Part shown: in pieces, positions 25,028-31,110 of the stretch
Layout: every line of letters starts with the position of its first letter
Numbering within the stretch: the first letter of the stretch is position 1
IMG/VR virus record: IMGVR_UViG_3300013104_000037
Location: 1-42,642 of that record
Direction: 5' to 3' (one strand)
Origin: a virus
Length of the DNA stretch: 42,642 nucleotides
Made by a program: the position numbers and the translations under genes
The notes under the pieces: generated by a model
The model's database searches: none
Told to the model about the DNA's origin: nothing
The model's input: the letters and a program-made list of their open reading frames with translations, nothing else

Positions 25028-25035
25028 CAAACATA
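25028..25035 (-). promoter_or_regulatory. Consensus Bacteroidota -7 box
   Basis: TATGTTTG on the minus strand matches TAnnTTTG. It overlaps the T-run of the terminator before it; no clear -33 element was found. It may drive the structured leader and the 82- and 299-residue genes separately from the late operons. Confidence 0.4.
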
Positions 25036-25036
25036 A

Positions 25037-25062
25037 AAAAAACCGCTCAATCCTGAGCGGTT
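25037..25062 (-). terminator. Terminator after the capsid/tail-tube operon
   Basis: AACCGCTCA and TGAGCGGTT pair around ATCC. On the minus strand the hairpin is followed by eight T. It lies 34 bases after the stop of the 60-residue gene. Confidence 0.85.
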
Positions 25063-25095
25063 CTTTAACTAACTAAAACTAAAAAATGAAAATGA

Positions 25096-25278
25096 TTATT
25101 TTTCTTCAGCGATATCGCTTTTATTTTTCTTTACCAGAAAAGGAACGCCGGCTTTATAAAGCTGATTTGCGAGTCCTAAATCAATTTTTGAAAAATCGAT
25201 TATCCCAAACTCAGCAACCTGGTGTTTCCCTTCAGTAATTCCAACTAATTTATATTTCTCTGATACTGCCCTTACCAT
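25096..25278 (-). CDS. Small late protein, function unknown
   Basis: A 60-residue protein starting MVRAVSEKYKLVGITEGKHQ, with FGIIDFSKIDLGLANQLYKA and a lysine/glutamate-rich end. It follows the tail-tube candidate by 12 bases and is the last gene before a terminator. Its size and placement resemble small structural accessory proteins; no family recognised. Confidence 0.6.
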   Translation of the reverse strand: MVRAVSEKYKLVGITEGKHQVAEFGIIDFSKIDLGLANQLYKAGVPFLVKKNKSDIAEEK

Positions 25279-25290
25279 GATCTGTCCCCC

Positions 25291-25836
25291 TTACGCTGCT
25301 GGAGCCAATAAACTTGCCAATGGTACTGTGTAGATCGGTGCTGGGGTACCTGCAGAAGCTTTCACTGTGATAACAGTTTTACGTCCATCAGCTACCTTTT
25401 TACCAGAGCTATAATCTGCAGAGATTAAAAGAGCCGGATCTTCCAATGAACCAACAACGCGGTTTACATTGTTTTTCTCGGTCACAATCCAAACAATCTG
25501 TCTGTTAGCTGTTGCAGCTAAGTGGCCTAATGCAATAGGATCATTACCGGGATAAGAAAATTCATAGCTGTTTTCAAAGCCTTTACCATCATTTGGACCA
25601 ACAATCGTACATTTTAATTCACCCTCTTCTAAAGTACCGTAGTACTCGAAAAATTGTTTACCCGGCTTCATTACGATAGCTGTGTCAATTTCAACCAGGC
25701 TGGCCAGTGTTGTTGCTGTTTCCGGATCATCAAGTACTGGAAAACTTAAGATGTCCTCTACGAAAGCGTAAATCGCTTTCTTTACACCTGCAGGATTTAA
25801 TCGACCTGGAGGATAAGATATTTTTTGAGCATTCAT
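25291..25836 (-). CDS. Candidate major tail tube protein
   Basis: A 181-residue beta-rich protein: PPGRLNPAGVKKAIYAFVED, then YYGTLEEGELKCTIVGPNDG, and a repeating strand pattern ending TVPLASLLAPAA. One copy-rich, moderately sized beta protein shortly after the capsid genes is often the tail tube subunit. The upstream leader has the AATTAACCTCTCA motif seen before other highly expressed genes. A head-decoration protein is the main alternative. Confidence 0.5.
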   Translation of the reverse strand: MNAQKISYPPGRLNPAGVKKAIYAFVEDILSFPVLDDPETATTLASLVEIDTAIVMKPGKQFFEYYGTLEEGELKCTIVGPNDGKGFENSYEFSYPGNDPIALGHLAATANRQIVWIVTEKNNVNRVVGSLEDPALLISADYSSGKKVADGRKTVITVKASAGTPAPIYTVPLASLLAPAA

Positions 25837-25862
25837 TTATAAAAAATTTGAGAGGTTAATTA

Positions 25863-26360
25863 TTAAGATACGGGCGTAAGAATGCTTGATCCCTTAGCTA
25901 AAAGTTTTTCAAGCAATTTCTCATCAGCTGCCAGCTCATCCAATTTTTTCGGACCAACACCAGGAATGAGAAAATCTGTTCCAGTAAGTACATACTGGTC
26001 ACCTTTGATTGAAACAACTTTTTTATCTGGAGCACTGATTTCAGATAAGGCAGCCAATTGAGCTCCTAAATCTGCAATGATAGCGTTAGCGCCATTAAGT
26101 TCATCTTTCAATGAATCGATATCGCCATTATCTAAAACAGATATACGATCGTTCAAACCTTGGATTTCTAAGATATGGCCCTCCTTCAATGCTGTTAAGG
26201 AAGTAATATTAGAATTGGCTTCAGTTAAAGCTTTCTCTAATAATTTAGCGCGATCTGCCTCTGCCTTCTTTTCTGCTACAAGCGTCGTGTATTCAGCGTT
26301 AATTTCTGTGATGTAAGCTAGTGCTTTATCCAGATCAGTAAATTTTTCTACAATTTTCAT
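25863..26360 (-). CDS. Coiled-coil protein following the major capsid gene
   Basis: A 165-residue protein with a ~100-residue coiled coil (DRAKLLEKALTEANSNITSL, DSLKDELNGANAIIADLGAQ) and a small folded C-terminal part. The latter includes FLIPGVGPKKLDELAADEKL, a helix-hairpin-helix-like 'PGVGPKKLDEL' sequence. It may be a capsid-associated or DNA-contacting structural protein. It is separated from the capsid gene by a hairpin (26377-26400). Confidence 0.6.
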   Translation of the reverse strand: MKIVEKFTDLDKALAYITEINAEYTTLVAEKKAEADRAKLLEKALTEANSNITSLTALKEGHILEIQGLNDRISVLDNGDIDSLKDELNGANAIIADLGAQLAALSEISAPDKKVVSIKGDQYVLTGTDFLIPGVGPKKLDELAADEKLLEKLLAKGSSILTPVS

Positions 26361-26372
26361 TTGTGTATTTGA

Positions 26373-26400
26373 AAAAGCCCGGGCTATAAAGGCCCGAGCT
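26373..26400 (-). terminator. Hairpin after the major capsid gene
   Basis: On the minus strand AGCTCGGGC and GCCCGGGCT pair around CTTTATA, followed by TTTTTC. It lies 14 bases after the capsid stop and 13 before the next ATG. It probably lowers, rather than stops, expression of the genes downstream, so the capsid protein is made in excess. Confidence 0.7.
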
Positions 26401-26414
26401 GAGGTTAATATTGA

Positions 26415-27548
26415 TTAAGCTACTAATGAGATATCAGAGCGGAAAACTAAAGCTGGATTCCAGAAACCAACACCTTTATGGAAATCGGTTAATGCCTGAA
26501 TTTCACGGCCTTGTTTCTGAAGATCAAAAATTCCTTGATTTTCAGGGTTCTTGTTCGCAATGATTTTGTTGTCTTCCGGAGTAGTCCAGATAACACCATG
26601 ACCAGTTTGCGATGGTAAACCCACAACCTGGCAATCCGTATCGATAATTGTTTTCTTATCAGATACCTGAGCATAATTTACATTATACTTTTCACGCATA
26701 CCCTGTGCAAAGCGTTGTTCCAATACTGGAGACATTGCGATTCGCTTACATACCCGTTTAGCCAATTCTGGCAAAGTGCCCCTGAAATCTTCAACATATT
26801 CCACGAACTCTGTAGCAACAGTTGGAACGGCACCCATTGTGATCACCTGTACACCAGTCTCCTTTAACTTTTCACGAACACCGTTCATTGAAGCACCAGG
26901 AGCTGTCGCGGTTCCCGCTGTAACGACACCTGTTTTTCCATAGAAAAACTCGTTCATCTCTAAATCTTCATTGTATTTAGGAATTACCAGATTTTCCAAC
27001 CAGTATTTTACAATCGGACAATCTTCAGGTTTCAATGAATTTAAAGCCAAGAAACCTAACCAAGATTCCATTAAATCGTGAGGTACGATCGAAACATCGA
27101 TTTTCAAGTTATCCAATTTAATTACCTGAGGTGTAAAACTCGTGTCGCTGATAGGAGTGAAAGCCTTTTGATAAGCCTGCAAAACGCGAGTAATTTGGGC
27201 GTTAGCCAATTCAATTCTTGTTGCTGTAGTTAAACGAGGTGTGAAAAAGCCTTCAGAAACCGATTGCTGCATTAAAGCGACCCGCAAATCTTTTAAAGAC
27301 TGGGAACCAGCACGATAATAAGCACCATATTCCGTAATAAGATCGGTAATGGTGATGGTACTAATCGCAAGCGATCCCTTCAAATGGAATAGACCAGGGG
27401 CAACAGCAAATGATACCGCCGAGAAAGCGACACCGACAACTAAGGCCTGATCAGGAGCACCAGCTGCTTGAGAAGCAAAGGCACCAAACAAGAACGTTAA
27501 TGCAAATGCAAAAAAAGTTCTAATAGAGAGCGAAAAAATAGATTTCAT
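26415..27548 (-). CDS. Probable major capsid protein with a hydrophobic N-terminus
   Basis: A 377-residue protein directly downstream of the S49 protease/scaffold gene, the standard capsid position. The body has regions typical of HK97-fold capsids: a long helix (NLVIPKYNEDLEMNEFF), VEYVEDFRGTLPELAKRVCK and a C-terminal YFW-rich strand region. The first ~50 residues are unusual: MKSIFSLSIRTFFAFALTFL then GAFASQAAG reads like a signal peptide and is followed by a second hydrophobic stretch (ALVVGVAFSAVSFAVAPG). This part may be removed by the protease as a delta-domain. The leader contains AATTAACCCTCTCA and an A/C-rich run before the ATG. Confidence 0.75.
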   Translation of the reverse strand: MKSIFSLSIRTFFAFALTFLFGAFASQAAGAPDQALVVGVAFSAVSFAVAPGLFHLKGSLAISTITITDLITEYGAYYRAGSQSLKDLRVALMQQSVSEGFFTPRLTTATRIELANAQITRVLQAYQKAFTPISDTSFTPQVIKLDNLKIDVSIVPHDLMESWLGFLALNSLKPEDCPIVKYWLENLVIPKYNEDLEMNEFFYGKTGVVTAGTATAPGASMNGVREKLKETGVQVITMGAVPTVATEFVEYVEDFRGTLPELAKRVCKRIAMSPVLEQRFAQGMREKYNVNYAQVSDKKTIIDTDCQVVGLPSQTGHGVIWTTPEDNKIIANKNPENQGIFDLQKQGREIQALTDFHKGVGFWNPALVFRSDISLVA

Positions 27549-27586
27549 TGTGTGTTTGTTTGTTTTATGAGAGGGTTAATTATTAA

Positions 27587-28021
27587 TTAATTTCCTAAAG
27601 CTTCGTTAGCAGCTTTGTTGTGTGATAAGTTTGAGATCACGGCGGCTGAATCTTTGTTATCAGCGTCAGGCTGAACATCGTCACCAGTTTTACCATCATG
27701 AACAGCGCCGGCATTTTTACCAAAAGCAGCAACCTGACCTTCAAGCTCAGTGATACGGGCGGTAGCAGTAGCAGCATCTGTAGTCATGGTCTGGATAGTA
27801 GTGTTTGCAGTACCAAGATCAGTTGTTAATTGTGTGTTTGCAGTTTGTAAAGCGTCACGTTCAGTGGTTACAGCTGCAGCTTCAGTCATAAAGCTTTCTT
27901 CAACCAGGGCAATATGAGTAATGCCGGCTAAAGTAAGTTCAGCATTTGCTAAACTCATTTGAGACTCAGTCGGAGTTGGTATTCCAGCTAAAGCCAATAC
28001 ATTTTTAAAAGAATGTTCCAT
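27587..28021 (-). CDS. Probable nested scaffold protein (internal start)
   Basis: Within the protease gene the codon ATG at 28021 starts MEHSFKNVLALAGIPTPTES and gives a 144-residue, mostly coiled-coil protein. The bases just before it (AACACAACCCACAAATAAC) form an A/C-rich leader like those of other genes here. This is the lambda C/Nu3 arrangement, where one gene makes both the protease-scaffold fusion and free scaffold. It is an inference; no direct evidence of internal initiation exists. Confidence 0.45.
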   Translation of the reverse strand: MEHSFKNVLALAGIPTPTESQMSLANAELTLAGITHIALVEESFMTEAAAVTTERDALQTANTQLTTDLGTANTTIQTMTTDAATATARITELEGQVAAFGKNAGAVHDGKTGDDVQPDADNKDSAAVISNLSHNKAANEALGN

Positions 28022-28939
28022 GTTATTTGTGGGTTGTGTTTTACTGTTGTTTTTCTTAGGCTGTTTTGCCAATTCACGTACTCTCGAGAGTGCAAAATCA
28101 CGATCTCCCAAATGATCAATCATGCCGAGCTCGAGAGCAACTGTTGCCATGAATGTTTCTCCCTGAAGGATAGTTTTGTTGGTGGACAATCCAGGGCGTT
28201 GTGCCTTCACATCTTCCTGAAAATCCTTGTTTAAAGGATCAAGGGAATTTTTTCTGATCGGAGAGTAATTGCCTTTCAGAGCCTGATTGAAGGTGTTGTT
28301 TTTTAGAACCGATTCGGTAGCATAGATTTCATGAAACTCAACGCCCATTTTTTCAAGGGCTGGTTGAATATTCTGAATGAAATTCATAGTACCAATACTG
28401 CCTATTACTGCTCTAGGATGATCAATAACAATTTCATCAGCGTGCACCGCAATGGCATAAGCGGCACTGGCGACAACATTGCCGCCTAATACTACCAATG
28501 GCTTGGTCCGCTTATCCATCTGGTCAGTTAAGACTTTAATGGCAAAAGCTTGACCACCTCCACTTTCCACAATCATCATTGTACCGATAAAATTGCTGTC
28601 AGCATCAATCTTTTTTAATTCTGCGGCCAGATCCATTGTACCTATAGGCCCGCAAAACTGTGAGTATTTCATGATCGGGCCGCGAAGATTTAAAATAGCA
28701 ACTGATCCTTCCGGAGCAGATGTAAGATCATGGTTCAAATCTTCATCATCGAAACCATCAGCATCCGCGGAAACAAAAAATGATTTATTTCTCAAACGCT
28801 CTGCAGAGTTATCGGTTTGAATGGCGCTTGCCTCACCTTTGAGCAGAGCGGATAGAATAGGTAAATAACCCTGGGCATATTCCGGATGAATAGCCCAAGG
28901 TTCGTTTAAGCCGAGAGTCGCATAATAACCGATGTTCAT
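27587..28939 (-). CDS. S49-family head maturation protease with C-terminal scaffold
   Basis: A 450-residue protein. Residues about 80-290 are a SppA/S49 (ClpP-like) protease: VESGGGQAFA, the nucleophile Ser158 in VVASAAYAIA, and a likely base Lys213 in ESVLKNNTF. It matches lambda gpC-type capsid proteases. The C-terminal ~144 residues after a Lys/Pro linker (QPKKNNSKTQPTNN) are coiled coil, rich in Ala/Thr (LQTANTQLTTDLGTANTTIQ), as in scaffolds. Met307 probably starts a separate scaffold product (see 27587-28021). A late promoter lies at 28976-29013. Confidence 0.85.
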   Translation of the reverse strand: MNIGYYATLGLNEPWAIHPEYAQGYLPILSALLKGEASAIQTDNSAERLRNKSFFVSADADGFDDEDLNHDLTSAPEGSVAILNLRGPIMKYSQFCGPIGTMDLAAELKKIDADSNFIGTMMIVESGGGQAFAIKVLTDQMDKRTKPLVVLGGNVVASAAYAIAVHADEIVIDHPRAVIGSIGTMNFIQNIQPALEKMGVEFHEIYATESVLKNNTFNQALKGNYSPIRKNSLDPLNKDFQEDVKAQRPGLSTNKTILQGETFMATVALELGMIDHLGDRDFALSRVRELAKQPKKNNSKTQPTNNMEHSFKNVLALAGIPTPTESQMSLANAELTLAGITHIALVEESFMTEAAAVTTERDALQTANTQLTTDLGTANTTIQTMTTDAATATARITELEGQVAAFGKNAGAVHDGKTGDDVQPDADNKDSAAVISNLSHNKAANEALGN

Positions 28940-28975
28940 TAATAACTTAATTACAGTTCGTGTGTGTTGTTGTTA

Positions 28976-29013
28976 CAAAGGTGTTTTAAAGTGGATGGCT
29001 GATAAACGACAGA
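28976..29013 (-). promoter_or_regulatory. Putative phage late promoter (copy 2)
   Basis: Minus strand: CTGTCGTTTA, 17 bases, then AACACCTTTGTA. Here the -7-like box is CACCTTTG, the closest of the six to the Bacteroidota TAnnTTTG consensus. The ATG at 28939 is farther away than in copies 1, 4 and 5, so this transcript would have a leader of about 35 bases. It drives the protease-capsid-tube operon. Confidence 0.7.
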
Positions 29014-29016
29014 TTT

Positions 29017-29493
29017 TTAAAAGGGATAAATAGGGGCGATATCATGCGTATTTGCCGCAAACTGGAAAGTATATCCTTTGGCGCCGGATCTTGTGAGTGA
29101 TCCATCAAACTTTGAGGTAAATATAAGCGGATTTGAAGGGGTACCGATCAGGCGTCTAAAGCCTTTTGCATCGGTTAGAAGCACCAAAAAAGGTTGTTGC
29201 TCCATAATCTGCATCAAACTGATATGTTCTGCAGAATCTCCAGGAAGAAAACCGGTAAGAAGTGGTTTGTAAAAGGTTCCGTGTTCATTCGTTTCCGGTT
29301 CCTCAGTATATTGGAGCGTTTCATAAGTGGCATATCCATTGTACCATGCACCAAATTGCTGCAGGCCTAATGGCAGAATACTGCTTCCATTGTTCACTAG
29401 TGGATACGTAGCCACATCATTTCGAGGAATAAAGAGAAAAGAGCGATAACCCCCAGGGTTATACAACGGTTTATTTGGAAAATTGCCGATCAT
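29017..29493 (-). CDS. Late structural protein, function unknown
   Basis: A 158-residue beta-rich protein starting MIGNFPNKPLYNPGGYRSFL. It has FLVLLTDAKGFRRLIGTPSNPLIF and ends in AANTHDIAPIYPF. The 'G..R.IG....PL.F' pattern occurs in small structural proteins of Bacteroidota phages. It may be a tail-tube-like or head-tail joining protein. The putative late promoter at 29498-29535 starts its mRNA at about the ATG. It is the only gene of its unit before the next late promoter. Confidence 0.6.
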   Translation of the reverse strand: MIGNFPNKPLYNPGGYRSFLFIPRNDVATYPLVNNGSSILPLGLQQFGAWYNGYATYETLQYTEEPETNEHGTFYKPLLTGFLPGDSAEHISLMQIMEQQPFLVLLTDAKGFRRLIGTPSNPLIFTSKFDGSLTRSGAKGYTFQFAANTHDIAPIYPF

Positions 29494-29497
29494 AATA

Positions 29498-29535
29498 CGA
29501 ATGTCGGTACATGATTTAGGCTGATAAACGACAGG
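29498..29535 (-). promoter_or_regulatory. Putative phage late promoter (copy 1)
   Basis: Minus strand: CCTGTCGTTTA, 17 bases, then CCGACATTCGTATTATG ending in the start codon at 29493. TTTA-N19-GACATTCG. Box 1 is also followed by TCAGCC, as in copy 2. It is the first promoter of the late region in reading direction. Confidence 0.72.
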
Positions 29536-29591
29536 TAATTTTGCTTTTTAAATCACGTGCAAGATAACCGACCACTTTATCATAAATTATT

Positions 29592-30185
29592 TTACGCTGA
29601 TAATGAGGCGGTTGAACGGGCGTATTTGCGCTCCCATTGCTTTTCAAGGGTTTTATAGGGCAAATCGTCTTCGTAAATCCCGTAAATGCTCCGAAATTCT
29701 AAAAGTGCCTTGCGGATATCACCCTTATTGCCATTTATTCTTGGTAAAACAAAGTCCATCATCCGATCATTAAATTCGTCCAGGAGAAAACTATTAAACC
29801 GGAACTGATTTTTCTTCGGGATAAAGATACCGTAATGTGTTTCCAGATATGGAGGAATCACAACATTCAGGCTTTCACCTTCAATTTTACAATGAAGGTC
29901 AGACTGGATGATTTCTTTTTTTTGCTTCAGGCTGTTAATTAGAAAGGTGCCAAACCGATTTTTTTCCGACAGCACAAAGTGAGGATCAATCGCAACATAT
30001 CGGGCCATGTACTTTTTCAGGTACGGCTTTATCGCCACTGGGTGGATAAAGATCATGAGAGCAAGAAAGTTTGTGTGTTTGTTTGGTTTGTTTTGGGACT
30101 CAAATTTACTGAAAATATCCATCATTTCCACATAATTGCACAACTGTGCAGCGAAATTTACAACATCGCGGGCGTCTGAACTCAC
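29592..30185 (-). CDS. Gene preceding the late promoters, possible late regulator
   Basis: A 197-residue protein with a GTG start (an in-frame ATG exists at 30125). N-terminal residues are helical (DVVNFAAQLCNYVEMMDIFS), the middle is basic and aromatic, and the end reads ALLEFRSIYGIYEDDLPYKT then LEKQWERKYARS, a 'YGI.EDDL...TL' motif common in small Bacteroidota phage proteins next to head genes. It lies upstream of the first late promoter and downstream of a dense TTCTTAAC site array, so it may be expressed before the other late genes and could regulate them. That role is only inferred from position. Confidence 0.6.
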   Translation of the reverse strand: MSSDARDVVNFAAQLCNYVEMMDIFSKFESQNKPNKHTNFLALMIFIHPVAIKPYLKKYMARYVAIDPHFVLSEKNRFGTFLINSLKQKKEIIQSDLHCKIEGESLNVVIPPYLETHYGIFIPKKNQFRFNSFLLDEFNDRMMDFVLPRINGNKGDIRKALLEFRSIYGIYEDDLPYKTLEKQWERKYARSTASLSA

Positions 30186-30199
30186 TACATTTTTATAAC

Positions 30200-30416
30200 T
30201 TCTTAACCGTATCGTAACATATTGTATTTCAGATACTTAAATCTTAACTTTTGTTAAAATAATTTCTTAACCGTCGCTATCAAAGTTTTTAACCGGAAAA
30301 ACCGTTAAGAATATTTCTTAACTTCTTTCTTTAGTTAAGAAAAAATTCTTAACTCTTTAACTCCTATAAGCTTTTTGCTCAGTCTGTTAAAGTCGGAAAT
30401 TTAAAACTGTTAAGAA
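30200..30416. promoter_or_regulatory. Array of TTCTTAAC/GTTAAGAA sites
   Basis: Seven exact copies of TTCTTAAC or its complement lie at 30200, 30264, 30304, 30315, 30334, 30346 and 30409, plus near-copies at 30241 and 30286. Two pairs form perfect dyads: GTTAAGAATATTTCTTAAC (30304-30322) and GTTAAGAA-AAAA-TTCTTAAC (30334-30353), about 30 bases apart centre to centre. The array lies upstream of the first late gene. It is likely a cooperative operator or a replication-initiator binding region. Confidence 0.6.
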
Positions 30417-30464
30417 GTTAAAAAAATTATTGGATTATAAAAAATAAGGGATTGCAAAGGGAAA

Positions 30465-30481
30465 AGCCGCCCCCGGCGGCT
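30465..30481 (-). terminator. GC-rich terminator-like hairpin
   Basis: AGCCGCC and GGCGGCT pair around CCC. On the minus strand the hairpin is followed by TTTTCCC. No gene precedes it on that strand within 250 bases. It may end a small RNA (see the finding on 30482-30660). The rest of 30417-30688 has no convincing gene. Confidence 0.55.
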
Positions 30482-30688
30482 GCGATTTATAAGGTGTTCG
30501 CTTCGTGCCTCGCTCACTTGTTTATAGTACAGATGACAAAAGATATTCTCGGATCAGGAGGGGAATGAAGGCGCTGAGAATCGCGTAAAAAAAAACGAAT
30601 GGCCATTGGCCAGGAATATTAAATTCTCAGGGAGTTGTGTTAGATTTTTTTTGCAAATACAAAACCCCAAATTTGTAGGTAAAGACAA

Positions 30689-30721
30689 AAAAGGTTCAAG
30701 TATTAAAAACTTGAACCTTTT
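30689..30721. terminator. Bidirectional terminator upstream of a small plus-strand gene
   Basis: AAAAGGTTCAAGT and ACTTGAACCTTTTT pair with a short AT loop and have A- and T-runs on both sides. It separates the late control region from the accessory segment. Confidence 0.75.
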
Positions 30722-30738
30722 TAAATTGTCATTAGAAA

Positions 30739-30972
30739 ATGAAAGATGTAAGCTTCGCTAGCTATCACGGCAACGAGATAAAAAGGGCCAGAATTGAATT
30801 GTATTGGACTGATACGTACTATCTTTTTGAAAACGATTACTTGATATCTATTATAACCCTTCGCAACGGCGTTTGGGCAATGACAGATCAATCAATAAAT
30901 GGAGACAAGCTGTTGACATCCGCCGACCTAGATGTGCTGTCACAACTCATAATAATGAATTTTGAACATTAG
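30739..30972 (+). CDS. Small accessory protein, function unknown
   Basis: A 77-residue protein (MKDVSFASYHGNEIKRARIE, then LYWTDTYYLFENDYLISIIT). It is one of few plus-strand genes, bracketed by two strong terminators, so it is an isolated unit that may be expressed in the lysogen. No family recognised. The ATG follows the first terminator by 17 bases, so the promoter must lie close to or within that hairpin. Confidence 0.55.
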   Translation: MKDVSFASYHGNEIKRARIELYWTDTYYLFENDYLISIITLRNGVWAMTDQSINGDKLLTSADLDVLSQLIIMNFEH

Positions 30973-31054
30973 AACTAATGAGTCTGATTCTGGAGCAAAG
31001 TAAATACCATTACATGGAGTAAAATTTATATTTTTGCGCCTGAGCGTTAATACC

Positions 31055-31095
31055 AAAAAACGGGCTCGTACTATCTGTGGTACGGCCCGTTTTTA
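31055..31095. terminator. Bidirectional terminator between convergent accessory genes
   Basis: AAAAAACGGGC-TCGTAC and GTAC-GGCCCGTTTTT form a strong hairpin with A- and T-runs. It serves the plus-strand gene at 30739 and the minus-strand gene ending at 31111. Confidence 0.85.
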
Positions 31096-31110
31096 TTTGG
31101 TGAAGAGTGA

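Noticed and set aside
24891-25034. N-terminal extension of the 82-residue gene to 25034
   Set aside because: The extension starts at the T-run of a terminator and runs through a large hairpin; the shorter start at 24890 avoids both.
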